From positions 1-64,000 of the forward strand of contig CAYSTJ010000010.1 in NCBI GenBank assembly GCA_964434105.1: a DNA stretch of 64,000 nt, read 5' to 3'. Of this stretch, positions 26,441-34,795 are shown piece by piece (position 1 is the first letter of the stretch; every line of letters begins with the position of its first letter). The notes beneath the pieces are model-generated. The model was not told the origin of the DNA and ran no database searches. It was given only the letters and a program-made list of their open reading frames with translations. Made by a program: the position numbers and the translations under genes. The DNA comes from CAYNST01 sp964434105. GTDB taxonomy: Bacteria > Pseudomonadota > Gammaproteobacteria > Pseudomonadales > Cellvibrionaceae.

Positions 26441-27502
26441 TCACTCCCGGGTCTCACGGACCGAACCAGTGGGTTTGTGCAGATACAGCACGCTGCGGTT
26501 CGCTTTTTCCGAGGCCAGTACCAAAAGCGCATCGCACAGGGATGGATGCGCCTGCAGCCGGTTTGCGGCCAGTGCGCACAGAATAATGCCCGCGGCTGCC
26601 CCGACATCCCCCATTAGCTCAGCCGGATGCTGGACTGCGTGGGCATTGCCCAGCGCGGGTTGATTGCGGATACAGACCTGCGCCCACTCGTGGGCATAAT
26701 ACCGCTCTCCATTCAGGCTGGCGTACAGTGAATCGACACACCTGTCCGATTCGCTCATAGCCGCGCCCAGCGCCGTCGACAAACCGGTTGCCGTGGACGG
26801 CAAATCGGACCCACAATGTCCGCTCTCCTCGCTGAATCCCAGTCCGCTGACACACACCGACGGGGCGACGTCTGGCGGCGTGAGGCTCACTACACAAAAG
26901 CCGACACCTTCCGCCGGTGCAAATCCATCGCGTACACCCTGAGCCAGCACACGATCGTCACGATCGAGCGCTTCCAGCATCTGGTCGTTCAGATAACTGT
27001 CCACGCCACCCACGATCACTGCCTCGACGCCACTGTCCCGGAGCAGATCACCCGCAATTTCCAGTGCCTGAGCAAACCCGGCCCGCCCCAGGCTTAACAG
27101 ATAGCTGTTGGCCCGGTCGGCCTGTAGCCCCGCGACCTCCATCACCTCGGCGATAAACGCCACATCCTGTGACCAGTCGCGAGCGTCCGGCATCACCAGA
27201 ATCAGGGGCACCGGACCAACGAAGCTTTTTTGTTTCAACAGCAGCTCCAGCCCGCTCAATGCCAGGCATTGCAGACGATAGCGATGTTCGTCTGCGGCCG
27301 ATAGCGCCAGCAGTTTTTCTGCATTGGCCGACAACGCCGCATCAGGAATTCGCGCAACGATCATCTTACGGCCGTTACGGTTACACCAACGGTCAGTGCG
27401 GTAGGCGGTGACGCCTGCCTGCAGCGCGCAATCCACCATAGGCAACGCCATACCCAACGGTGTCAGCATGGCAAACGCGCCTGTATAAAGCACGTCGCTC
27501 AT
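26441..27502 (-). CDS. Thiolase/ketosynthase-fold protein of the T6SS loading module
   Basis: 353 residues. The fold pattern of beta-ketoacyl synthases is visible in AVIVGGVDSYLN, FAPAEGVGFCVVSL, SLNGERYYAHEW and ELMGDVGAAAGIILCAL, but the classic catalytic cysteine motif is not obvious, so it is likely a non-enzymatic relative. Its ATG overlaps the DUF2169 stop (ATGA), and it overlaps the DUF4150 gene. Such proteins recur beside DUF2169 in T6SS clusters, where DUF2169 acts as effector chaperone; a co-chaperone role is my inference. Confidence 0.72.
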   Translation of the reverse strand: MSDVLYTGAFAMLTPLGMALPMVDCALQAGVTAYRTDRWCNRNGRKMIVARIPDAALSANAEKLLALSAADEHRYRLQCLALSGLELLLKQKSFVGPVPLILVMPDARDWSQDVAFIAEVMEVAGLQADRANSYLLSLGRAGFAQALEIAGDLLRDSGVEAVIVGGVDSYLNDQMLEALDRDDRVLAQGVRDGFAPAEGVGFCVVSLTPPDVAPSVCVSGLGFSEESGHCGSDLPSTATGLSTALGAAMSESDRCVDSLYASLNGERYYAHEWAQVCIRNQPALGNAHAVQHPAELMGDVGAAAGIILCALAANRLQAHPSLCDALLVLASEKANRSVLYLHKPTGSVRETRE

Positions 27503-28533
27503 GCGAGAACGCTCTGGGCCGCGGGATCGGCGGATGCCCGGACCGTTTCGACTGAAATGGAATCCACCTGCATGATCTTGCGCCCGAGAGGAAACTGCCC
27601 TCGCAGCGTGAGCGTGACTCGCAAATCATTGGGCTCCAGAAAAATCGTGTCAATATGGAGTGGACTAATGTGTCGGACGCCGGCAACACGAATGACCGCC
27701 TGCAACGGCAAATGCGGAATCGTGGCCCGAATCGCACCCTCCGGATGCATACCGCTCAGCACCACAGGCTCGCCACCCGTGAGGTGCCTGCTGCATACCA
27801 GGCCACGACTGCCGCAGTTCAACCAGAAAGGGTTGAAGTCGTCCGGCAGCCAGGGCGCACGGTGATTCAGCCAGGACTGATCGTATGTGCCAGCCAGCGA
27901 CAGCCGTGGCTCCCAGTGCGCCGGCACCGCGCCAAAGCCTGCCGGGAGTGGGCGATCACTTCGTTTGTGGATGGGATGAGCCGGATCCTCGAGATTGGGT
28001 AACCGAATTTCGCCGGACACCATCGCACCCGCATAGGAAGCGGCCATACCGACACCGACCGGGTTGTATTCATGGATCGCCAGCAGTGCGTTGTCTTCGT
28101 CCATTACCCGGCCACCAAAAGCTCGCTCGTAAACCATGGGCATGCTGACAAACGGTTCTGGCGGAGTAATCCGGTCGCCCTGCCAGTATCGATCACCGGT
28201 TACTGTAACCCGTTTAAACACATCGCCGACCTGGACCGATACATCCATGGACTGCACCGGACGGTCATCCGGCGCAAGCGCTAACCCCTGTACGATGATA
28301 TCGGTGGCGGGCTTCAGCAAGCCAAAGTCCGCCGGATGCTGGAGGCTGGTGGTGTCTGCATCACCGTAATAGCGATCCGAAGACAGCCAGTCCCCGGGGT
28401 TGCGGATAATCTTGGGGCGTATCTCCAGCGAAAAGCTGGCCTTGGCGATGGTGACGAGACTTTCCACACCGGATATGTCGGGCAGTACGATGGATGTAAC
28501 CGGAAACGGTGTATCGTTCTGTTGATGGAACAT
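27499..28533 (-). CDS. DUF2169 T6SS effector-loading adaptor/chaperone
   Basis: 344 residues from the ATG six bases after CAGGAG (an in-frame start at 28557 is weaker). Typical features: an N-terminal PVTSIVLPDISGVESLVTIAKASF, then VQVGDVFKRVTVTGDRYW, MVYERAFGGRV, NPVGVGMA and PAGFGAVPAHW, and a C-terminal PLHIDTIFLEPNDLRVTLTLRG. DUF2169 proteins have been shown in other bacteria to carry specific toxins to VgrG/PAAR spikes. First gene of a coupled trio (DUF2169, thiolase-like, DUF4150). The cognate cargo is not evident nearby. Confidence 0.88.
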   Translation of the reverse strand: MFHQQNDTPFPVTSIVLPDISGVESLVTIAKASFSLEIRPKIIRNPGDWLSSDRYYGDADTTSLQHPADFGLLKPATDIIVQGLALAPDDRPVQSMDVSVQVGDVFKRVTVTGDRYWQGDRITPPEPFVSMPMVYERAFGGRVMDEDNALLAIHEYNPVGVGMAASYAGAMVSGEIRLPNLEDPAHPIHKRSDRPLPAGFGAVPAHWEPRLSLAGTYDQSWLNHRAPWLPDDFNPFWLNCGSRGLVCSRHLTGGEPVVLSGMHPEGAIRATIPHLPLQAVIRVAGVRHISPLHIDTIFLEPNDLRVTLTLRGQFPLGRKIMQVDSISVETVRASADPAAQSVLA

Positions 28534-28588
28534 CCTGTTGCTCCTGCGTTTTCCCATTTTTAACGTACAGTGAATGGCCGGCCAACCT

Positions 28589-29290
28589 TCAGTTAACCAG
28601 GACCGATACCGCCTTGCTACCCTTGGCTGACATAGGGTGCATTACGGCTCTAAGTTCATGTTCACCGGCTGGATCATAAATAACCAGTGTGAAGTAACTG
28701 CGATAGCTACCGGTTTTCGCTTCATCCACAACCCAGACTATCCAGTCGGGGCTGTCATTACCGTTCAGATTGGCGGCAGCGACGACTTCCATGATAAACA
28801 GCCAGTCCTCGGATTCGTAGCGCGCAACCGTTGAATTTGACGAAACGTATTCCGGGAACAGCTGGTCGAGATGGCAGCGGGCGGTCTGGCACTGATTATT
28901 TACCGACGAAAGGAAAGTCCGTAGATTCAATCGCTTCAACAGGTCTTTACCGGACCGGTCCAGATTCAGTTTTGTCCGGTCGATCGGCTCGGAGCGCTGC
29001 ATCAGCATCAACGCATCACATTCCAGATAACTGCTTTTTGCGATCTGGTTTGCCTGTGACTCATCCAGGGCGACACTTTCCATTAACTGCCAGTATTGCT
29101 TGCACGTATTCACGGTTTGCCCGTCGACAAATCGCAACGCCTGTCTGCGCGCGCTGGTTGCTGCCCCCGGGTTGCGGATGCTGGTCACCAACTGATCGTT
29201 GACGGCGTATGCCTCAATCCGGCTGCTGCGAGCGAAACTCGATATACCGAGAATGATTACCAATGGTAAAACTAAAATAAAGTATTTCAC
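28589..29290 (-). CDS. Membrane-anchored periplasmic protein of the T6SS locus (unknown)
   Basis: 233 residues from the GTG following GAGGGAG. The N-terminus YFILVLPLVIILGISSFA is a signal anchor. The rest is soluble with a cysteine pair in QCQTARCHLDQLFP and a beta-rich end (DWIVWVVDEAKTGSYRSYFTLVIYD). No family recognised. It lies between DUF6484/vgrG and DUF2169, where effectors or immunity proteins are often found. The exported topology would suit an immunity protein whose toxin has been lost, but nothing in the sequence proves this. Confidence 0.55.
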   Translation of the reverse strand: MKYFILVLPLVIILGISSFARSSRIEAYAVNDQLVTSIRNPGAATSARRQALRFVDGQTVNTCKQYWQLMESVALDESQANQIAKSSYLECDALMLMQRSEPIDRTKLNLDRSGKDLLKRLNLRTFLSSVNNQCQTARCHLDQLFPEYVSSNSTVARYESEDWLFIMEVVAAANLNGNDSPDWIVWVVDEAKTGSYRSYFTLVIYDPAGEHELRAVMHPMSAKGSKAVSVLVN

Positions 29291-29392
29291 CGCTCCCTCT
29301 TTTTTATTCCGTGCGAACAACCTGTCGGGGTTTTGCATTCAGCCGCTCAGGACAGTTTAAACGCTCGACCGGTCGCCCCCCGGAGGTGAATG

Positions 29393-29881
29393 CTAATTGA
29401 CTTCAACACTCGCACCCACTATCCGGTTAACACCCCGGGAACAGGTCAACACATACTCACCGTTAATTAATACCTTGCCGGCGCGGGTAAGACGAATACT
29501 GGCCTCCCCACAGCGCAACTCAATATCCTCCGCCGCCTCCAGAATGCGTGATGCCGGTATGGCGTCTGGCCTGGGTGACAGCACAGCGTCCGGGCGCGCT
29601 GGCAAGTGCAGCAGGCTCTGCAGGTTTGCATGAATCATCCCAAGCACAATGGGCGAATCGCGATTTGCATTGGCAAACCCAAGCGCGACTGGCTGTTGCA
29701 GTGCACCCGCCGGCAATGCGGCGATCACCAGGGCAGTGCGGACATAGTGAACATCTCTGTACCAGAATGAGACCCGACAGGTACCCGCCTCGACAGTCGA
29801 TTCCAATATGCCGATAACCACTTCCCGCACAGGTTCGCAGGTATCCGCGACTTTGTGATTTTCGATTTCCATGGGTTGCAT
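29393..29881 (-). CDS. DUF6484 T6SS-associated protein
   Basis: 162 residues starting six bases after the vgrG stop. The N-terminal part reads GILESTVEAGTCRVSFWY and LQQPVALGFANANRDSPIVLGMIH, a short OB-like region. The second half EDIELRCGEASIRLTRAGKVLINGEYVLT resembles the VgrG needle end. This is the pattern of DUF6484 proteins found directly after vgrG. It probably interacts with the VgrG spike. A charged linker separates the halves. Confidence 0.7.
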   Translation of the reverse strand: MQPMEIENHKVADTCEPVREVVIGILESTVEAGTCRVSFWYRDVHYVRTALVIAALPAGALQQPVALGFANANRDSPIVLGMIHANLQSLLHLPARPDAVLSPRPDAIPASRILEAAEDIELRCGEASIRLTRAGKVLINGEYVLTCSRGVNRIVGASVEVN

Positions 29882-29886
29882 TTTAG

Positions 29887-31821
29887 TTATCCAACCGACA
29901 CTGCAGCGCCGCTGATACTGACCAGAAGATCCCCGTTAACCATGATATTGGTGCCGGTAATGGCAATATCACCGGACTCCATCAGCACGATCTGTGCAGG
30001 ACCCGCTTTCAGCACAAGTTGCTGCCGGGCTTGTAAAGTAATCGTGTTCGCAGTCAGGCTGTGGTCATTCGCCACGGATTCGCTGGCAGAGCCCCCCACA
30101 TTGGTTGAAGCATCCCTGTCAACCTGGATAGTCAGCGATTTACCGACCGCAATGTTGCTGTCACCACCAATCCGTTGCGCCAGATCCTTCGTGATATCGA
30201 CCGTTTCGCCACCACTGACAGCTTTGCTGCGATCCCCGGCCACAGTGACGGATTCGTTGCCATTTACAATTCTGGTCCGGTCCTTTTCAACCGTCAGGGA
30301 CTGATTGTTTTCAACCACCGCGTCGAAGTCGCGTTCGGCATGCAGATAGACCTGTTCAGCGCCACTTTTGTCATCAAACCGCAATTCATTGAAATTCTGC
30401 GAAGTGCCCCCTTTTGTTGAGCGGGTCTTAATGCCGCTTTGGGTCCTGGACGCATAAACGGGTTTGTTTTTTCCGTTGTAAACCGAGCCAGTCACCAGCG
30501 GCCGGTCCGGATCGCCGTCGAGAAAACTGACGATCACTTCGTGGCCTACCCGTGGTATAAACGAAGTTCCCCATTGATTGCCCGCCCAGCTTTGCACCAC
30601 CCGCAGAAAGCAGCTACTGCTTTCATTGCGCTGCCCTTCGCGATCCCAGTAAAACTGCACTTTGATTCGGCCATATTCGTCGGTATAAATCTCTTCGCCG
30701 GCCGGGCCCACCACCAGGGCGGATTGCGGGCCGCGCATAACTGGCCTGGTGTGTACCGCTGCCGGTCTTATGGGTATATCTGCAGAATTACAGACAAAAC
30801 TGTTTTTGTAGAAAGATTCCCCCGCTTCTCCCGCGGTGTAGCTGTGATCACTCGCCTCATGCGTAACACTCAATAACACATAGCTGCCCTGCTCGCTCGC
30901 CGTGTCATGCTTCGCCAACTGAAACATGCCACCTGCACAAAAGCTGCTGCAATTGCTGGCACCAGCGACTGAGAGCCGCCCGGCTTCTTCCGCTTCCATA
31001 CGCATATTGACCAGCTCACTGGCATGATCAAAGTGATAATAGCCCGGGTACTCAAAGTGTTCGCAAGGTGCGTTATTGTCAAACTGATGCGCCGATTGCC
31101 GCGTCGCCAAAAGATTTTTGTCGGGTTCGAGGAAATTGTAATCGTTGAGCGTCCAGCGCCCTTTGCGAAAAGAGTGTGTTTTTCGCCAGTGCGTTATCTG
31201 CGTGCTGGTTGTACTGCCGTGAGAATATTCGAGACCAGTTTCGGCAACTTCCATGAACGCGTTGGGTCGATCCACCAGCAGCAGCTGATGCCGATCGGCT
31301 GAATGACTGAAATAGGTGGTGATTCCTTCTTCTTCCAGCAGGCGCCCGACAAAATCCCGGTCGGATTCGTTGTACTGGACGCAATACTCACGTACCTTTC
31401 CGCCGGACGCCTTGAACTCAAAATCGTTAAATCCCAGCTCATTGAAGATCTGGCTGACGATGGATTTGGCGTTTTTCTGCTGAAAAATCCGGCAGTTTAC
31501 GCGCCGGGATAAATACCACAGCCACGGAACCAGCGCCAGACGATATCGCCGATGATTGTGTGGACCAATTTCGCCACAGGTCAATGATTTTATATAGCCA
31601 TTGAAATGCCGTTTGACGTCATTCTGCAGGGAGACCGTCGCTCGTTTGCCAATCACGTTTTGTGGATCGATGGCCATTTCCGGGGAAAGGAGGTCCACCT
31701 CGAACAGAAAGTCCCCGGTCAGGGATTCTGTACCATGGAAACCGGTAACTACCAGCGTATCAGCGCCCAGCCCAAAGTCTGAAATCGTAAGAAACCGGTT
31801 TTCCTGTGTGAGTCGCCCCAT
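29887..31821 (-). CDS. tssI: T6SS spike protein VgrG (TssI)
   Basis: 644 residues with ribosome site AAGGAT. A gp27-like N-terminal half (FHGTESLTGDFLFEVDLLS, YNESDRDFVGRLLEEEGI), then the gp5 OB-fold region (EIYTDEYGRIKVQFYWDREG, RVVQSWAGNQWGTSFIPRVGHEV, FLDGDPDRPLVTGSVYNG), then the long beta-helix needle with repeating short turns. It ends at SISGAAVSVG with no added toxin domain, so it is a structural rather than evolved VgrG. It forms the trimeric puncturing tip carried on the Hcp tube. Confidence 0.96.
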   Translation of the reverse strand: MGRLTQENRFLTISDFGLGADTLVVTGFHGTESLTGDFLFEVDLLSPEMAIDPQNVIGKRATVSLQNDVKRHFNGYIKSLTCGEIGPHNHRRYRLALVPWLWYLSRRVNCRIFQQKNAKSIVSQIFNELGFNDFEFKASGGKVREYCVQYNESDRDFVGRLLEEEGITTYFSHSADRHQLLLVDRPNAFMEVAETGLEYSHGSTTSTQITHWRKTHSFRKGRWTLNDYNFLEPDKNLLATRQSAHQFDNNAPCEHFEYPGYYHFDHASELVNMRMEAEEAGRLSVAGASNCSSFCAGGMFQLAKHDTASEQGSYVLLSVTHEASDHSYTAGEAGESFYKNSFVCNSADIPIRPAAVHTRPVMRGPQSALVVGPAGEEIYTDEYGRIKVQFYWDREGQRNESSSCFLRVVQSWAGNQWGTSFIPRVGHEVIVSFLDGDPDRPLVTGSVYNGKNKPVYASRTQSGIKTRSTKGGTSQNFNELRFDDKSGAEQVYLHAERDFDAVVENNQSLTVEKDRTRIVNGNESVTVAGDRSKAVSGGETVDITKDLAQRIGGDSNIAVGKSLTIQVDRDASTNVGGSASESVANDHSLTANTITLQARQQLVLKAGPAQIVLMESGDIAITGTNIMVNGDLLVSISGAAVSVG

Positions 31822-31844
31822 AAAACAAATCCTTGTCGTACTCG

Positions 31845-31876
31845 ATAAAAAACACCAGCATGCCCTGCCGGTGTTT
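31845..31876 (-). terminator. Intrinsic terminator between hcp and vgrG
   Basis: On the minus strand, AAACACC and GGTGTTT pair around a GC-containing loop (with an inner GCA/TGC), directly followed by TTTATC, giving a run of Ts. It lies 25 bases past the hcp stop and about 25 bases before vgrG. This would let hcp be made in excess over vgrG and everything downstream. Confidence 0.72.
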
Positions 31877-31900
31877 CATCGACGTCGTAAGCAGACTAAA

Positions 31901-32383
31901 TCAGACGGGTTTTGCTGCAGTAAGGTCGTAGCCAACACGTTGCGGGCTGCCGCCGGCATTGTTTTTATCATAATCGTGGTAGTTGACCATAATTTTGGAA
32001 AAGCTGAGCGTAATGGTTTCGACAGGATCGCCATCACTGTCAGCGGAAATTGAATAGCCGCTGACCAGGCAATCTTCCAGCTCGTAATCCATAAACTGAA
32101 TTACTTTATCGGCGCCAGTCTGTACAAATTTGATTTTTACCAGTTTGCCGGCGTCACCGGTCACAGATTCCTTGAACAACGGGGTGGTCGACATATCAGC
32201 GACTTTGGTAAAGGTAATTTCGCTAACGCTCGGGCGGGTTGCCTCCCGATTGGCCATCTTACCGGCTTCCATCGAGATTCCGCGACCAATGCCAAAATGC
32301 AGTGACTGGACAGATATGTGATCGGCAAAGCCGTCGGCGGTTACATTTCCTTTGATTCCATCATACTCAATATAAATTGCCAT
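31901..32383 (-). CDS. tssD: T6SS tube protein Hcp (TssD)
   Basis: 160 residues with the excellent ribosome site AAGGAGAG. Typical Hcp1 features: the start MAIYIEYDGIKG, HFGIGRG, REATRPSVSEITFTKVADMSTTPLFKE in sequence, and YELEDCLVSGYSISA. Hcp hexamers stack into the tube fired by the sheath and can carry small effectors in the lumen. First gene of the minus-strand T6SS run, followed by a terminator and vgrG. No C-terminal extension. Confidence 0.96.
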   Translation of the reverse strand: MAIYIEYDGIKGNVTADGFADHISVQSLHFGIGRGISMEAGKMANREATRPSVSEITFTKVADMSTTPLFKESVTGDAGKLVKIKFVQTGADKVIQFMDYELEDCLVSGYSISADSDGDPVETITLSFSKIMVNYHDYDKNNAGGSPQRVGYDLTAAKPV

Positions 32384-32802
32384 TTCTTGATTCTCTCCTT
32401 AGTGAATATTACGTGCTCAGGCTTCCAGAGTTGGATGGGAATATCCCTTGCTGGAGCCTGTAAGGCTTGGCCATATCGGTTGCGACCTGAACCAGCGGGA
32501 GAAACAATAAGTCAGCGAGAATGAATTTGCAACCGCCGAATTCAACTATTTTCCGGATTGGCGCGCCACTGAACAGGGCACCCGAATATGGACAATTTCC
32601 TACAAAAAGTCAGGTCAATTACGGACAGTCAGGCAGGCTATTTGTCGATTGCTGCTTACCGGAAAACCCTGTAAAAGAATTCCCTTGGCGTAGCACGCCG
32701 GCAACGACCACCGCTGACCTTTGCAGGACGTCGACGCCGCGAATATATTCAGCCTCTCCAATTTAACACCTCACCCCGTGTCAGTTTGGTGCGCCCCGGC
32801 GG
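32384..32802. other. Intergenic region upstream of hcp
   Basis: About 420 bases between hcp and the rhomboid gene, both on the minus strand. It should contain the T6SS promoter. I looked for a sigma-54 type GG/GC pair and did not find a convincing one. No gene seen. Confidence 0.5.
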
Positions 32803-33375
32803 TCAAGCGGTTTTCTTTCTTGCAAAAACATAAGCGGCGAACAAGCCGGAAAAGGCGCCAAAAACGTGTCCCTCGAACGAGATTCTGGCTTCGAACGGTA
32901 TCAAGCCTGTAACCATTCCCCCGAAAGCGATAATTGTTGTCAGAGCGACTACGATATTAAGGAAGCTGCGCTCAAATAGTGCCAACACAATGCAAAGCGA
33001 CCAGAGTCCAAAAATCCACGCGCTGGCGCCTACGTGCAATCCATCACGGCCGAAGAGCCATACCATGATGCCCGACATTAATATGATAAAAGCACTGACA
33101 TTGAAAAAGAACCGCTGATCGCGCAGCACCAGACAAAGCCCCGAGAAAATCGCCAGACTGATACTGTTATGAACAAAATGCGACCAGTTGGCATGTATAA
33201 AGGGTGCGAAAAGAATGTGCGGCAGCTTCTCGGGGTCTCTCGGATAGATCCCGTATGCCAGCAAGGCGTTCTCGGAGATGACGTTTCCTACCTGTACCAG
33301 AAAAACCAGCAATTGGACGGCAAGCAGAAAGCGTAAATGGCGTTGTATCAAGCAAAGACTCCCGGGAATGAACAA
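32803..33375 (-). CDS. Rhomboid-family intramembrane serine protease
   Basis: 190 residues with six membrane segments, the compact bacterial rhomboid form. Motifs: FIHANWSHFVHNS (60-71), catalytic S119 in HVGASAWIFG and catalytic H170 in the helix EGHVFGAFSGLFAA. Both active-site residues are present. It lacks the N-terminal extension of the other rhomboid in this window. It lies upstream of hcp on the same strand, with a 420-base gap, so co-regulation is unlikely. Substrate unknown. Confidence 0.85.
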   Translation of the reverse strand: MFIPGSLCLIQRHLRFLLAVQLLVFLVQVGNVISENALLAYGIYPRDPEKLPHILFAPFIHANWSHFVHNSISLAIFSGLCLVLRDQRFFFNVSAFIILMSGIMVWLFGRDGLHVGASAWIFGLWSLCIVLALFERSFLNIVVALTTIIAFGGMVTGLIPFEARISFEGHVFGAFSGLFAAYVFARKKTA

Positions 33376-34103
33376 ACAGTGGTTTCCGCAGCAGCTCGGG
33401 GGATAACGTTACTGCAGTATGCGCATCCGGTGCGGGAAGTGGCCTGCCATCCGATGAGGACCTCGCCTGTCGGCTTGCCGGCAATCATAAAGGGCCGGCG
33501 TGCACAGGGCAACCATTCCTGCTTTTGGTGCGGGTTGCGCCTGACCGCACACCTTCCGTGCAGTGACGCCCGTTCTTTTTGTCTTTGTAGTTCGCGGTAT
33601 TGAAAACGGTAGATTGCGGCAGCCAGCCGGACAACGAAGATCGGCTTGCCCGGCAGACTACCCGTAAAAATTGTGCCGGATTTAATCATTAAAACCGCAA
33701 GCCGGACGGTCCATGTCATCTCCAGGCGATGGCTTGCCCACCGTTACATAACCTGAATAGATAACAGGAACAGCAAATTTTTCTGTATTGCTGTATGATT
33801 GGCCCACCCGATTCGGTGGCAGTCTCCGGGATCCGCACGGCGCGGAAGAAACGCTTTTCCAAGGATGTGTGATATCTGGAATATGTGTTGCTTATAAAAT
33901 CAGCTGTAACTTTATAAACCTGCCCTGCCTGCATCGCGGTTATCGCGGGGCTTCCACAACACATATGCCCATAAACAGGATGTAGCTTCCGGCCGGAAGC
34001 GTCCGTCAGTCGACGCGGTAACCGCATGGCTTACCGGTTCTGGATGAATATTATGATGTTTTTATTAACGCTGTAGTTCACTTTGGCATTTGGGGTCAAA
34101 CAA
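33376..34103. other. Intergenic region with structured leader
   Basis: About 730 bases between divergently transcribed genes. No open frame has a convincing start and composition. The right end, 33985-34036, holds two hairpins listed separately, close before the CBM48 gene. Confidence 0.45.
33985..34036 (+). promoter_or_regulatory. Two adjacent hairpins in the leader of the CBM48 gene
   Basis: A perfect 16-base palindrome GCTTCCGGCCGGAAGC (33985-34000) is followed by CGGTAACCGCATGGCTTACCG (34016-34036), an imperfect stem with a GCAT loop. They end 67 bases before the ATG. This could be an RNA leader element or an operator. It matches no riboswitch class I know. Confidence 0.4.
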
Positions 34104-34412
34104 ATGAGTCTCGACAAGAAATACTTGAAATCCAAACAGGTCTGTAAAGTTAAATTCGTTGCACCGGAAGCGCTGACGAAAGAAGCCAAGAAGATTTACC
34201 TGGCGGGTGACTTCAATGATTGGCGTTATGAAGAAACTGAATTACGCAAACAGAAAAACGGCTTGTTTGCCACAACTCTTGAATTAACGCCCGGGGCGGA
34301 GTATCAGTACCGATTTGTGCTGGACGGTGAGCGCTGGGAGAACGATTATGACGCAGACAAGTATGTGCCTACCCATATCGGACACGTTGAAAACTCTGTC
34401 GTTGTTGTCTGA
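34104..34412 (+). CDS. Stand-alone CBM48 / isoamylase N-terminal (AMPK-beta-like) domain protein
   Basis: 102 residues from the ATG; the frame opens 21 bases earlier without a better site. Nearly the whole protein is one early-set domain: KIYLAGDFNDW at about 31-41, then GLFATTLELTPGAEYQYRFVLDGERWENDYDAD. In this family such a sequence binds glycogen or other alpha-glucans. No catalytic domain is attached, so it may target or sense polysaccharide or act with partners. A monocistronic gene, followed by a long perfect hairpin. Confidence 0.8.
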   Translation: MSLDKKYLKSKQVCKVKFVAPEALTKEAKKIYLAGDFNDWRYEETELRKQKNGLFATTLELTPGAEYQYRFVLDGERWENDYDADKYVPTHIGHVENSVVVV

Positions 34413-34437
34413 AACCCTGACGGCTGATGCCTGAGCC

Positions 34438-34473
34438 GGCAGCAACGACCATTGATAAATGGCCGTTGCTGCC
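34438..34473. terminator. Long hairpin after the CBM48 gene
   Basis: GGCAGCAACG pairs with CGTTGCTGCC, and an inner CCATT/AATGG continues the stem, giving a nearly perfect 36-base hairpin 26 bases past the stop. No T-tract follows on either strand. Probably a bidirectional transcript end or stabiliser. Confidence 0.6.
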
Positions 34474-34512
34474 ATTCAGTGCAGCCGCGGTCGGTAGTGG
34501 ACTGGAGACACT

Positions 34513-34795
34513 TAGGGTCGGTTGACGTTTCGTCATCGCCTCTGTTGCGCCTGAAAACGCGTCAATTTTTTGATGCGGGATACCGACGCGACGAATGTGG
34601 TTTGGTCGCTCCAAATGAATGAGGAGCAACGACAAGTGGCGCGTTTTCAGGCACAACCCGAAGGGCTGGGGCCATTTTTCCGCCTGGCGTCGTTATCAGC
34701 CGCTTATTCGGTACCACCAAACCACGCTTCTTCGGCCTGGCCAGTCGAAAAAATGGTCGCCAGCAGTGGTGATGCTGAAACGTCAACCGACCCTA
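34513..34795. mobile_element. 283-bp MITE-like element with 19-bp perfect terminal inverted repeats
   Basis: The left end TAGGGTCGGTTGACGTTTC (34513-34531) is matched exactly by its reverse complement at 34777-34795. Inside are further complementary pairs: GCGCCTGAAAACGCG with CGCGTTTTCAGGC (about 34547/34640), GTGGTTTGGT with ACCAAACCAC, and GGCCATTTTTC with GAAAAAATGG. The element could fold into a branched structure. No coding capacity. The right end overlaps the last codon of argH: the TAG of the repeat is its stop. The family is unknown to me. Confidence 0.78.

Noticed and set aside
32384..32530. Possible sigma-54 promoter for hcp
   Set aside because: No GG/GC pair at the required spacing could be found on the minus strand.
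33348..33719. A 123-codon minus-strand frame upstream of the rhomboid gene
   Set aside because: No ribosome site, no recognisable family, and composition unlike neighbouring genes.
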